This document shows, in pieces, positions 8,886-17,085 of a DNA stretch of 27,048 nt. The stretch comes from Fidelibacterota bacterium UBA1134 (lineage in GTDB: Bacteria > Fidelibacterota > Marinisomatia > Marinisomatales > S15-B10): assembly GCA_002311975.1 (NCBI GenBank), contig DCAL01000041.1, positions 1 to 27,048 on the forward strand, given 5' to 3'. Positions within the stretch are counted from its first letter, which is position 1; the number at the start of each line of letters is the position of its first letter. The notes beneath the pieces were generated by a model that saw only the letters and a list, made by a program, of their open reading frames with translations, ran no database searches and had not been told where the DNA came from. The translations under genes were made by a program, and so were the position numbers.

Positions 8886-9605
8886 TCAGAAACTGAATCC
8901 AAGTATCAGGTAGGTCCGTTCAGCAGTTGGATTAAGGATGTATGAAACGCTCAGGGGAAGGGAGAGTTGAGCGGTGAGGGGAACTTCCTTCGTTGCTGTA
9001 ACTCCAAGTGCTAACAGCCCGGCGCCGGTCGTGCCATACAGAGCGCTCTTGCCCGCCGTCCCCCCTACGAGCAGGTCGAGTGACACGTCGCTCACCGAAA
9101 GAGGATATGCCGCCTCAAAGTAAACTGACATGTCGGGATCGTTGTGCACAAAAGCGCCCGCCAAAAGATTCACCGGGAACGACTCTCCACCAGCATAACT
9201 AACCGCCGACTCAATCCAGTGCCCCCCCGCCGAGACGGCATCACCCTCGACACCGTCAAAATCAAAGAATCCAAAACCGGCATTAGGAAAATAGTAATCT
9301 GTCACCGTCAGCGAGAGAATCCCATCCCCCAGTTCCAAAGAGTAGCCGGCCCACAGATCGTGTTCATTCACATCTGAAGAGACAGGGGAGATGGCGTAGG
9401 AGGCCCAACTTCCCATTTCAAACGGTCCGGCGCTAAAGGAAAGGACGGGCTGAATACTGAGCGACTCGCCAAAATCGACGCCGCGCCAGATATAGCGGCT
9501 GACAATATCAGCTCCAAAACTCACCTGAGCAGTCGCCGCCGAAAGGTTCAGTGCCACAATCGTTACTGTTACTGAAAACAGCTGTATTTTTCTTCGTAAT
9601 CTCAT
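8886..9605 (-). CDS. TorF-like putative outer-membrane porin
   Basis: A 239-residue beta-rich protein with a signal peptide (MRLRRKIQLF... ending SAATA). The ATG at 9605 is chosen because AAGGGGTG lies nine bases upstream, whereas the longer frame would start with a GTG at 9617 directly abutting that site. The beginning of the mature part, FGADIVSRYIWRGVDFG, resembles the TIGR02001/Gcw_chp family ('TorF family putative porin'), which starts with this SRYxWRG motif. Alternating short amphipathic strands and a terminal aromatic residue (ILGFSF) fit a small beta-barrel in the outer membrane. It is the first gene of the porin-amt-P-II operon, which suggests a role in letting ammonium or small nitrogen compounds into the periplasm. 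The transport role is inferred. Confidence 0.75.
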   Translation of the reverse strand: MRLRRKIQLFSVTVTIVALNLSAATAQVSFGADIVSRYIWRGVDFGESLSIQPVLSFSAGPFEMGSWASYAISPVSSDVNEHDLWAGYSLELGDGILSLTVTDYYFPNAGFGFFDFDGVEGDAVSAGGHWIESAVSYAGGESFPVNLLAGAFVHNDPDMSVYFEAAYPLSVSDVSLDLLVGGTAGKSALYGTTGAGLLALGVTATKEVPLTAQLSLPLSVSYILNPTAERTYLILGFSF

Positions 9606-9685
9606 CTTTTTATTCACCCCTTATTCTCTCACTTATGCTACTCAAACTGTTGCTAGTGCTACTATGCCGCCTTAAGGACAGCCAA

Positions 9686-9715
9686 ATATTATTAAGGTTA
9701 TTACCATTTATGCAA
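9686..9715 (-). promoter_or_regulatory. candidate sigma-70 promoter of the porin-amt-P-II operon
   Basis: On the minus strand TTGCAT (9710-9715) and TAATAT (9686-9691) are separated by 18 bases and lie about 80 bases upstream of the porin start, inside an AT-rich stretch. They match the -35/-10 consensus well. No sigma-54 element was seen nearby. This is a visual match only. Confidence 0.35.
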
Positions 9716-9954
9716 GATAAATTTAAGTTGTAATAAAAATAACTTTAAAATATATAAATTTTTGTAATATTGATCCGGAGATGCTACACTATCCCAGTCC
9801 GGCTCGCGGTCTAACTATTCGAGGGCTGAGAACCTGTTACAGCAGAAGAGTGATGGAGAAGTGGGGTACTGCAACATGGGGCATATATTCGTCGCTCGGA
9901 TAATCGCAGCCGATAGACACCAGAAACTGGAAAAACAAAGTAATGTATGGAGAA

Positions 9955-9983
9955 AATGGAAAAGCTGAGGAGAGTCTCTCAGC
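9955..9983 (-). terminator. candidate intrinsic terminator after gltB
   Basis: On the minus strand GCTGAG and CTCAGC form a 6-bp stem around an eight-base interval, followed immediately by TTTTCCATTTT. It sits about 55 bases after the gltB stop codon. The stem is short, so strength is uncertain. Confidence 0.45.
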
Positions 9984-10037
9984 AGGGACAGGCAGGAGCG
10001 ATAATCCTGTACCAGAAAAGAGAGATCTCAATCTGCC

Positions 10038-13000
10038 TTATTCGTTAAGAAGCACACCCATCCGGGCCGCAATGTGCTGATCATACACCTCTTCAAAATC
10101 GATGATATCCAAAGCCAGCGGGACGACTTTCACAAAATGGCTTCTCTTGTCCTCCCAATTATTAAGAATCAAATCAGCCGTTACAGAGCCGGTATGAAAC
10201 TTGTGACTGCGGAGAAGCCTCCGCACCAACCCCTCATCAGCCATAGAGAAAGACGCCGTTCTGACAAAATCTCTGTTGAGGTTCTCGAGTTTTTCTGCGG
10301 AGGCACGATACACAAAAGCGACTCCACCGGTCATTCCCGCACCAAAGTTGCGGCCGAATTCTCCCAGTACAATGACAGTCCCCCGGGTCATATATTCACA
10401 GCAGTGATTCCCCACCCCCTCAACCACAGCAGCGGCACCGCTGTTGCGGACGGCAAACCGTTCCCCGCCTCTTCCGGCCACCAGGAGCTTTCCGCCGGTG
10501 GCGCCGTAGAGCACCACATTCCCGATGACTGTGTGACTCTTCTTGCGGGCGCGGATTCTCTTGGGCATGCGGATACTGATGATGCCGCCACTCATCCCCT
10601 TGCCGACGTAGTCATTGGCCACTCCCCGCAGGCGCAGCTCAATCCCGGCAGTAAGAAAGGCGCCGAAACTCTGTCCCGCCGCACCGCGCAACTGATACTG
10701 AATGTTGCCGTGGTAATGACCTTCACCGTACAGAAACGCCAACTCCCCCGACAGGCGCGTACCGATAGACCGGTCGGTATTCCTGATCGTTCTGCGGACA
10801 ACCACGTGCCCGTGCGTCATGATGGCGGGGCGAATCTCCTCCATAATCTCTTCATCAATGTGCGGTCTCTGTCTCACAGCATCGAGCTTGAGCTTCACCC
10901 CCGTGTCCACAGGGAGACCGCCCGGCGCTCCCGGATTCATGATAGCCGTCAGATCAATTCCCTTTTCAGCGATGTACGACTCAAACTGAGGTTTCTCCGT
11001 AAGGAAATCTGTCCGCCCAACAATATCTTCCAGCGAATAAAATCCCATCTCGCTCAAAAGACTTCTCACCTCCTCCGCCACGCTCATCAGATAGTTCGCC
11101 AACTTCTCCGGCTTTCCCTTGAACTTTTCACGCAGTTTCTCATCCTGTGTGGCAATGCCCGCCGGGCAGGTGTTGAGGTGACACTGCCGCGCCATGACAC
11201 ATCCAATAGCCACAAGAGCCGATGTGCCGAAGTCAAACTCTCCCGCTCCAAGCAACGCTGCCATGATAACGTCGCGTCCCTTTTTCAGACCGCCGTCCAC
11301 CCGCAGGATGGTGCGGGAGCGCAGCCCATTTGCCATGAGGGTCTGGTGCGTTTCCGCCAGACCGAGCTCCCATGGAAGACCCGTATTTTTCATAGATCCG
11401 AGGGGACTTGCTCCGGTCCCTCCATCTCCGCCTGAGATGAGGACTACGTCCGCCCCGGCCTTCACCACCCCGGACGCCACAATGCCGACGCCCGGCTGCG
11501 ATACCAGTTTGACAGAAACCTTGCACTGTGGATTCGCCTGCTTCAGATCGTAGATGAGCTGGGCAATATCTTCAATACTGTAGATGTCGTGGTGCGGCGG
11601 CGGAGAGATGAGGGGCACACCGGGTGTGGAAGAGCGGGCGCTGGCTATCTGAACCGTCACTTTATGTCCGGGAAGTTGACCCCCCTCTCCCGGCTTGGAG
11701 CCCTGAGCCATTTTGATCTGAAGTTCTTTGCCGGCACGAAGATAGTCAATCGTAACGCCAAAACGGCCGCTGGCCACCTGCTTCACATAGCAGTTAGCAT
11801 TCCTGTCCGGACTGCCGTGTGCATAACGGTCGGGCGCCTCTCCGCCTTCACCGGTGTTGCTCCGTCCACCGATAAGATGCATCCCCTTTGCCAGCGTACG
11901 ATGGGCCTCATCTGAGATGGCGCCAAACGAAATGGCGCTGGCGCCGAACCGCTTGCAGACCTCAGAGACCTCCTCCACCTGCTCTAACGGCACAGCCTCA
12001 CCTTTTACAGTCTCCAAGAGATCTCTCAGATAGACAGGCTCTCTGGCGACCGTGCCGTTCGTGCCGTTCGTCCGGTCTCCCGCAGCCAGCTTATGTATCA
12101 GCTTGAAATGTGCCGGGGCGAAGCCGTGTTCTTCCCCTCCTTTACGGTAACGGAAAAAACCTTTCTCCTTCAGCCGGGGATCATCATCGGCAAAGGCAAC
12201 ACTGTTCCTTTCAACAAGCCACTCTCTGATCTGCGGCAGACCGATCCCTCCCGTCTCACATTTTATGGAGGGGAAATAGCTGTCAAGAAAACGCTGCGAC
12301 AGCCCGATGCCGTGAAAGAGCATACTGCCGTGATAACTGCTGGTGGTGGAAATGCCCATCTTCGACATGATCTTGAGCAAACCTTTCTCCAGTGCATAGC
12401 GGTAGTTGCTCATCATCTTCGGCCAGTCAGCAGAAGCAAAGTGCTCGCGGATTAACTCATAGGCCATATAGGGATAAACGGCGCTGGCGCCAAAACCGAT
12501 GAGGCAGGCTACGTGATGATCCTCCACCACATCCCCCGTGAGACAGATAATGGAAACTTTACTCCTGATTTTTTTCTCAATAAGGTGGTGATGGATCGTT
12601 GACACCATGAGAGCCATGGGAATGGGAAGCAGGTCGCGGCGGATATGTTCGTCACTTAAGAAAATAATCTTACTGCCGCTGAAGACAGCTTCCTCGCTGG
12701 TGTTTTTCATCTTTTCAAGATAGTCCTCAAAATCGCCATCGAGAGGCAGATGACACAATATTCTTGTGTGGGGAAACCACGAAATGTTTTCCATCAGTAT
12801 GCGCGTCTCCCGCGGAGAGAGGACAGGGCTTTTGATCCTGATGGCGCCGTTGAAGCGGGGCTGCTTCGCCAGCAGATTCTCCTCACTGCCCATATACTTG
12901 AACAGGCTCATGACAAACCTCTCCCGGATGGGATCGATGGGTGGGTTGGTCACCTGAGCAAAGCTCTGCTTGAAATAGTCATAGAAACGGCGATCGTGTT

Positions 13001-14513
13001 TCGACAAGAGTGCCGGAGGCGTGTCATCACCCATGGAGCCGATGGGCTCCCTTCCGGTCTCCGCCATGGGAATGAGAAAGCGGCTCAGATTTTCCTTGTT
13101 CCATCCCAGGGCGAAGCGTAATCGCTGATCAAATCCGTCTTGCGGCAGGGCAAATTCTCCAAACTCCGCCTCATCCTCCTTCCGCCCGATAACTTTGAAA
13201 TTGTTTTCCAGCAGAGAAGAATAGGGAGCCGCTTCGGAAACTTGCCTCTTGATCTGTGCATCTTCCAGAATTCCACTGCCATCCAGCGCCACGGCAAAGA
13301 TTTCACCGGAGGTCATGTGGTGGTGGAGGATGAGGTTGTCAGTTTCCACATCGACAACTCCCGCTTCGGAAGCCATAATGACAAGCCCATCTTTCGTTAA
13401 GGTATAACGCAGCGGCCTGAGACCGTTACGGTCAAGCTTGGCACCCACATAATCGCCATCGGTGAAGACCAGGGCCGCCGGACCGTCCCACGGCTCCATA
13501 AGGTTTTCGTGATAGATGTAAAAGTCCTTCAGGGCACGGGACATATTGGGGCTGTTCTGATAAGGCTCGGGAATCAGCATCATCAGGTTGTGGAAGAGGG
13601 AGCGCCCGCTGCGACACAAGAATTCCAGCGTATTATCCAGACTGCAGGAATCGCTGCCTTCATGGGCAATGATCGGTTTCAACGTTTCAAGATCATTCCC
13701 CCAGTAGGCGGACGTCATCTCCCCTTCCCGCGCCTGCATCCAGAGGCGGTTTCCCTTGATGGTGTTGATTTCACCGTTGTGGGCAGTGAATCTGAACGGC
13801 TGAGCCATGGCCCAGGTGGAGATGGTATTGGTGGAGAACCGTTCATGGAAGAGGGCGACCTTGGCCACGTAGTCAGGCTGAATCAAATCGAGATAAAAGT
13901 GGTCAATCTGAGAGGACGTCATCAATCCTTTATAGACAACAGTCTTTGATGAGAGGGAGCAGATAAAGCTGTTGGCTCTTTTCTTCGTCAGCTCTTTTTC
14001 TATCGCCTTGTGCAAGAGGTACAATCTCGCCTCTACAGACCGTGCTCCTTCTTCAGGACAGGCGAGAAAGAACTGGAGAATGACCGGACAGGAAGACTTG
14101 GCCGTTTCACCCAGTGCGTCTCCATTAGTCGGTACTTCGCGCTTGCCGATGTATCCCATGTCATATTCAGCCGCCAGTGATTGAAACATCTTTTCCACCA
14201 GCACAACTTCGGTCCGGGCGGCAAATACCATTGCCACAGCCAGCGCTTCATCCTCTACCAGAGAGCGGCCGAAGTCTTGCTTTACAATCCTGGTGAAGAA
14301 GTTCTGGGGAATGTCCGTCAGGATACCGGCACCGTCTCCCGTCTTTTTGTCCGCACCCGTGGCGCCGCGGTGAGCCAGTCTCTTAAGGGCGCTGATAGCC
14401 AATGTTACCACACGCCGGCTCGGCTTTGCGGATACTTCCGCAATAAATCCGGTGCCGCACGCATCGTGGTATGCAGACAGATCTACCAGTGGATATTTTG
14501 AAGAATCTATCAC
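10038..14513 (-). CDS. gltB: glutamate synthase large subunit
   Basis: GOGAT large (alpha) subunit: transfers the amide of glutamine to 2-oxoglutarate, producing two glutamates. The length (1491 residues) is normal. An 18-residue propeptide precedes Cys19 (YHDACGTGF), the expected N-terminal nucleophile of the class-II amidotransferase domain (about 19-430). The central and FMN-binding domains follow, with GAISDEAHRTLAKG, GEGGQLPGHKV and GGDGGTGASP visible. The 3Fe-4S cysteines are Cys1105, Cys1111 and Cys1116 (CVMARQCHLNTCPAG). The last ~260 residues are the GXGXG beta-helix. Translation probably starts at GTG with a poor ribosome binding site. The NADPH-oxidising partner gltD is not adjacent, so the electron donor (a distant GltD or ferredoxin) is unclear. 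A 9-bp tandem duplication lies in an internal linker. Confidence 0.97.
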   Translation of the reverse strand: MIDSSKYPLVDLSAYHDACGTGFIAEVSAKPSRRVVTLAISALKRLAHRGATGADKKTGDGAGILTDIPQNFFTRIVKQDFGRSLVEDEALAVAMVFAARTEVVLVEKMFQSLAAEYDMGYIGKREVPTNGDALGETAKSSCPVILQFFLACPEEGARSVEARLYLLHKAIEKELTKKRANSFICSLSSKTVVYKGLMTSSQIDHFYLDLIQPDYVAKVALFHERFSTNTISTWAMAQPFRFTAHNGEINTIKGNRLWMQAREGEMTSAYWGNDLETLKPIIAHEGSDSCSLDNTLEFLCRSGRSLFHNLMMLIPEPYQNSPNMSRALKDFYIYHENLMEPWDGPAALVFTDGDYVGAKLDRNGLRPLRYTLTKDGLVIMASEAGVVDVETDNLILHHHMTSGEIFAVALDGSGILEDAQIKRQVSEAAPYSSLLENNFKVIGRKEDEAEFGEFALPQDGFDQRLRFALGWNKENLSRFLIPMAETGREPIGSMGDDTPPALLSKHDRRFYDYFKQSFAQVTNPPIDPIRERFVMSLFKYMGSEENLLAKQPRFNGAIRIKSPVLSPRETRILMENISWFPHTRILCHLPLDGDFEDYLEKMKNTSEEAVFSGSKIIFLSDEHIRRDLLPIPMALMVSTIHHHLIEKKIRSKVSIICLTGDVVEDHHVACLIGFGASAVYPYMAYELIREHFASADWPKMMSNYRYALEKGLLKIMSKMGISTTSSYHGSMLFHGIGLSQRFLDSYFPSIKCETGGIGLPQIREWLVERNSVAFADDDPRLKEKGFFRYRKGGEEHGFAPAHFKLIHKLAAGDRTNGTNGTVAREPVYLRDLLETVKGEAVPLEQVEEVSEVCKRFGASAISFGAISDEAHRTLAKGMHLIGGRSNTGEGGEAPDRYAHGSPDRNANCYVKQVASGRFGVTIDYLRAGKELQIKMAQGSKPGEGGQLPGHKVTVQIASARSSTPGVPLISPPPHHDIYSIEDIAQLIYDLKQANPQCKVSVKLVSQPGVGIVASGVVKAGADVVLISGGDGGTGASPLGSMKNTGLPWELGLAETHQTLMANGLRSRTILRVDGGLKKGRDVIMAALLGAGEFDFGTSALVAIGCVMARQCHLNTCPAGIATQDEKLREKFKGKPEKLANYLMSVAEEVRSLLSEMGFYSLEDIVGRTDFLTEKPQFESYIAEKGIDLTAIMNPGAPGGLPVDTGVKLKLDAVRQRPHIDEEIMEEIRPAIMTHGHVVVRRTIRNTDRSIGTRLSGELAFLYGEGHYHGNIQYQLRGAAGQSFGAFLTAGIELRLRGVANDYVGKGMSGGIISIRMPKRIRARKKSHTVIGNVVLYGATGGKLLVAGRGGERFAVRNSGAAAVVEGVGNHCCEYMTRGTVIVLGEFGRNFGAGMTGGVAFVYRASAEKLENLNRDFVRTASFSMADEGLVRRLLRSHKFHTGSVTADLILNNWEDKRSHFVKVVPLALDIIDFEEVYDQHIAARMGVLLNE
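12052..12069. repeat. 9-bp tandem duplication inside gltB
   Basis: GTGCCGTTC occurs twice in tandem, encoding a repeated Thr-Asn-Gly in the linker RTNGTNGTVAREP (near residue 818). It keeps the frame and looks like slippage in a tolerant surface loop. Confidence 0.8.
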
Positions 14514-14546
14514 GAGTCTAGAAACCTGTTTTGTCCGGGAACTGCA

Positions 14547-14572
14547 CTAAACCGCCCCGCAAAGGGGTTTAG
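14547..14572. promoter_or_regulatory. hairpin in the gltB leader
   Basis: CTAAACC and GGTTTAG form a 7-bp stem with further C/G pairing inside, 34 bases upstream of the gltB start codon. If transcription starts further upstream, this would fold in the leader mRNA. A role in gltB control is inferred from position only. Confidence 0.35.
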
Positions 14573-14721
14573 ACTTGATCTCACGACAGAAAGTAATATA
14601 AGTGGCAAACCGTCGAAAAGGTAGAGAAAATACACGGATCGAGCAGTTCGTCAATCAGTAACGGTTACACTACCCGTATCGGAACACGCCATCGGTTTCG
14701 TAATCCATACACAAACCTGTC

Positions 14722-14768
14722 GGAGTAAAATGATGCCTGCCCGCCCTCATTCTTCGGGGTCAGGCGGG
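14722..14768. repeat. dispersed GC-rich palindromic repeat, copy 1
   Basis: A 47-base unit beginning GGAGTAAAATGATGCC and containing CCCGCC and GGCGGG as hairpin arms. It matches 17082-17128 at 43 of 47 positions by hand alignment. The hairpin core is also related to the 30-base insertion at 23549-23578. I know no named family for it; it behaves like a REP-type intergenic repeat. Confidence 0.8.
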
Positions 14769-14983
14769 GAACGGAGGAATGACTGGTGGAGCTCCATTCA
14801 ACCTTGAAAAGGTTATCCGCTGCATAATACACCGCCATAGTGGATTGCTGATATTTTGAAACATTTGTTGATCGAACTCACCCCTATTGAAGTCTGAGCC
14901 CATGGACAGTCGGCAAAGCCCCCCTCTTAAATAACTGAAGAAGAGAGGGGAATAGTGTTCCCTTTCTTCCTAAAAAAAAGATC

Positions 14984-15007
14984 TGACAGGTCGAATAGGT
15001 CCTGTCA
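14984..15007. repeat. TGACAGG/CCTGTCA inverted repeat
   Basis: Seven-base perfect arms with a ten-base loop; a further CCTGACAGG is found at 15041-15049. The three arms suggest a small repeated motif in this non-coding block. Confidence 0.5.
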
Positions 15008-15175
15008 AGTTGGAAATCCATCATCTCTAGACTACCTCAACCTGACAGGTTTCATTGATAGCTTTTTTCTTCAGCAGAAACAACAGACACTCGGTCCATA
15101 GGTCGGCGATACACCAACTGCCACAACACGAAGGTTAGAGCGCTCCTGTTTTGCCATGAACAAAAAGTTTCTCCG

Positions 15176-15193
15176 TCCCGAGAACTATCGGGA
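15176..15193. repeat. TCCCGA/TCGGGA inverted repeat
   Basis: Six-base perfect arms around a six-base centre, in the gene-free region upstream of gltB. It is similar in arm sequence to the palindrome at 17131-17146. Confidence 0.5.
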
Positions 15194-15334
15194 GTACTCC
15201 GCCACTTGTCAACTTGTGTATCTCCAACAATAACGTGCGTTAAGGAAGCTTAGCAACTATTTTCGAGGGGAGTCTTGGTAAGCCAGTAGGCTTGGGAATG
15301 AAATGATTGTAGAGCGAACAGTCAATGATTTCCC

Positions 15335-16471
15335 TCACCGACCTTCCGCAATCCACCCCGCCACATCCTCCCCGATGGCGATTGCGGCTGTCAGTCCGGG
15401 AGAGTCAATGCCGATAAGGTTGATCCAGCCGGGGTAGCCCGCATCGTCTTCGTGCCGGATGTAGAAGTCGGACGGGCCGTCTTCTGAGGCAGCGAGCTTC
15501 GGCCGGATACCGGCAAAATCGGGGCTCAAATCCTCCCACTCCAGAGCCGGCAGATACTGCTTGACATCTGTGTAGAACATGTCGTTGTCTTCCTCCCGCA
15601 CGGCATAGTCTTCCTTGCGATCGTCAAGCCATTCAGCGCTGGGTCCCAGCTTCACATCACCTCCCTGATCAAAGCTGAGGTGGATGCCGAGGGAGTCGTG
15701 AACCGGATCGGGAAGAGGGTAGATAAGATGCTGGACACGGTGGCGCCATCTGGGAGCGAGCTTGAAGTAGGACCCTTTTGAAAAGCGCAGAACCGGTCGG
15801 CCTTTCCTGTCTGAACCCCACAGGAATTGTGCCACGTCATCGCTGTGAAGGCCGGCGGCGTTCACTACCCAGCGGGTCGTCACCTGGTAGGAAGCATCAC
15901 CGGGACCGTGAACGGAAAGAGCGTAATGGTCGCCCTCAGGATCAGCCCCCACTACCGCCGCCTTGATCAACAGATCGTGATCAGCCTCCGCCGAATAGCG
16001 ATGAAAGGCCGCCATCAATTCATGAGCGGAGATGATGCCGGTACATCCTACAAAGAGGGCTGACTCGGCCGAGACTTCCGGCTCGACGGTCTCCATCTCC
16101 TTCCGGCTCATGAGAACTATCTCCGGAACTTCATTGGCCTGCGCCTGGCGGTACAGCCTATCCAGATCGTCCTCCTGTCCCTTCTGCGCCACCACCAATT
16201 TGCCGCACCGGCTGTGCCAGACGTCGTTCGCACGGCAGAAGGGATAGATCAGCTCGCGTCCCAGGCGGCAGTAGCGGGCTTTCAGCGAATCGGTGGGGTA
16301 ATAGATACCGGAGTGAATGACCTCGCTGTTGCGGCTTGAAGTCCCTTTACCGAAACTGTCTTCCTGCTCAACGATCAAGACTGAATCGAACTTTCTATCG
16401 GCCAAGGATCTTGCCACAACCAATCCCACCACGCCGGCGCCGATGATCACGACGTCGTAATCAACATCCAT
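15335..16471 (-). CDS. L-2-hydroxyglutarate oxidase-like FAD-dependent oxidoreductase
   Basis: A 378-residue flavoprotein of the DAO/LhgO type. The N-terminal Rossmann motif VVIIGAGVVG (7-16) binds FAD. The block GTSSRNSEVIHSGIYYP (about 44-60) and SLKARYC after it are characteristic of L-2-hydroxyglutarate dehydrogenase/oxidase relatives (LhgO, L2HGDH). VVNAAGLHSDDVA (about 197-209) and the C-terminal INLIGIDSPGLTAAIAIG complete the FAD site. The probable reaction is oxidation of L-2-hydroxyglutarate to 2-oxoglutarate; related family members act on glycerol-3-phosphate or amino acids, so substrate is not certain. The start lies 10 bases after the stop of the Lrp-type regulator, which suggests co-transcription and control by it. 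Confidence 0.82.
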   Translation of the reverse strand: MDVDYDVVIIGAGVVGLVVARSLADRKFDSVLIVEQEDSFGKGTSSRNSEVIHSGIYYPTDSLKARYCRLGRELIYPFCRANDVWHSRCGKLVVAQKGQEDDLDRLYRQAQANEVPEIVLMSRKEMETVEPEVSAESALFVGCTGIISAHELMAAFHRYSAEADHDLLIKAAVVGADPEGDHYALSVHGPGDASYQVTTRWVVNAAGLHSDDVAQFLWGSDRKGRPVLRFSKGSYFKLAPRWRHRVQHLIYPLPDPVHDSLGIHLSFDQGGDVKLGPSAEWLDDRKEDYAVREEDNDMFYTDVKQYLPALEWEDLSPDFAGIRPKLAASEDGPSDFYIRHEDDAGYPGWINLIGIDSPGLTAAIAIGEDVAGWIAEGR

Positions 16472-16481
16472 GAGATACGAT

Positions 16482-16931
16482 TCAGTGAAGAGCCAGTTGG
16501 GTGTTTTCTTTATAGGTGGACATGACGATCATGGTGTGCGTCCGGATGACGCCGAGCCACGACTGTATCTCCCGCAACAGACTTTCCAGCGATGAAGTGT
16601 CACGGACTCGCACCTTCAGGATGTGAGACCCTTCCCCGGTGATAGAGTGGCACTCTAACACTTCCTTCGCTCTCTCGGCACTTTCCACCAGATCACCGTA
16701 GTGGTCCGATGATGACATATCCACCAGAAGAAACGCTGTTACATCATACCCCAGTTTTTTGGAATTGACCACAGCCCTGAACTCCCGGATGATACCTTCG
16801 TCCACTAACTTCCTGATCCGCTCGGTGACGGCAGGAACAGACAGATGTACATGTTCTGCCATATCCTTGGCCGTCATGCGGCCGTCGTTCTGGAGCAGAT
16901 TGAGCATAATCCGGTCTTTCTCATCCATCAT
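16482..16931 (-). CDS. Lrp/AsnC family transcriptional regulator
   Basis: About 150 residues: an N-terminal winged helix-turn-helix (DEKDRIMLNLLQNDGRMTAKDMAEHV, SVPAVTERIRKLVDEGII) and a C-terminal RAM/AsnC ligand domain (about 65-145, with VRVRDTSSLESLLREI). Members bind amino acids and control their metabolism. The frame opens at 16970 with a TTG, but three in-frame ATGs occur at 16934, 16931 and 16928; I chose the middle one, six bases after GAGG. A perfect TATAAT at 16942-16947 puts the likely transcript start at or beside these ATGs, so the mRNA may be leaderless or nearly so. It is the first gene before the LhgO-like oxidoreductase, which it may regulate. Confidence 0.9.
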   Translation of the reverse strand: MMDEKDRIMLNLLQNDGRMTAKDMAEHVHLSVPAVTERIRKLVDEGIIREFRAVVNSKKLGYDVTAFLLVDMSSSDHYGDLVESAERAKEVLECHSITGEGSHILKVRVRDTSSLESLLREIQSWLGVIRTHTMIVMSTYKENTQLALH

Positions 16932-16941
16932 CATTTGCCTC

Positions 16942-16970
16942 ATTATAGCGGATACGACTGAACGGCACAA
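16942..16970 (-). promoter_or_regulatory. candidate promoter immediately before the Lrp-type gene
   Basis: On the minus strand TTGTGC (16965-16970) and TATAAT (16942-16947) are 17 bases apart. The -10 match is perfect and the -35 match is partial. The predicted start would be within a few bases of the ATG triplet at 16928-16934. Confidence 0.45.
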
Positions 16971-17044
16971 GCATTATTCAGGAACACGGTACTCTTTTCC
17001 TAAAAAGTTAAGGCGAGATGTGATTCACCAAGGGCATCTTCTGC

Positions 17045-17058
17045 CCCGATACATCGGG
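17045..17058. repeat. CCCGAT/ATCGGG inverted repeat
   Basis: Six-base perfect arms with a two-base centre. It resembles the TCCCGA/TCGGGA elements at 15176-15193 and 17131-17146, and may be a short member of the same group. Confidence 0.5.
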
Positions 17059-17085
17059 CCACTCCGCTTCTCGTAGAGTAAGGAG

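Larger units (their letters stand above)
9618..10037. other. gene-free stretch between gltB and the porin operon
   Basis: This 420-base gap holds a candidate gltB terminator (9955-9983) and a candidate promoter for the porin operon (9686-9715), with a strongly AT-rich block at 9720-9775. A 64-codon minus-strand open frame at 9837-10031 has no family signature and overlaps the terminator, so I do not call it a gene. Confidence 0.55.
14514..15334. other. 821-base gene-free region with multiple hairpins
   Basis: No open frame here shows a family signature. It contains a CTAAACC/GGTTTAG hairpin close to the gltB start (14547-14572), one copy of the GC-rich palindromic repeat (14722-14768), a CCCCTCT/AGAGGGG hairpin (14921-14950), a TGACAGG/CCTGTCA hairpin (14984-15007) with another CCTGACAGG at 15041, and TCCCGA/TCGGGA (15176-15193). 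A gltB promoter should be here, but I cannot place it. The region looks like an accumulation site for short palindromic elements. Confidence 0.6.

Noticed and set aside
9837..10031. A 64-codon minus-strand open frame after gltB
   Set aside because: No family signature, weak start context and overlap with a probable terminator.
10074..11435. A 453-codon plus-strand open frame
   Set aside because: It is antisense to the well-supported gltB gene, and its translation shows no family motif. Long antisense frames are common opposite GC-rich genes.
15290..15310. Terminator for the LhgO-like gene (AAGCC/GGCTT stem)
   Set aside because: The stem is only five base pairs and no T-run follows it in the direction of transcription.
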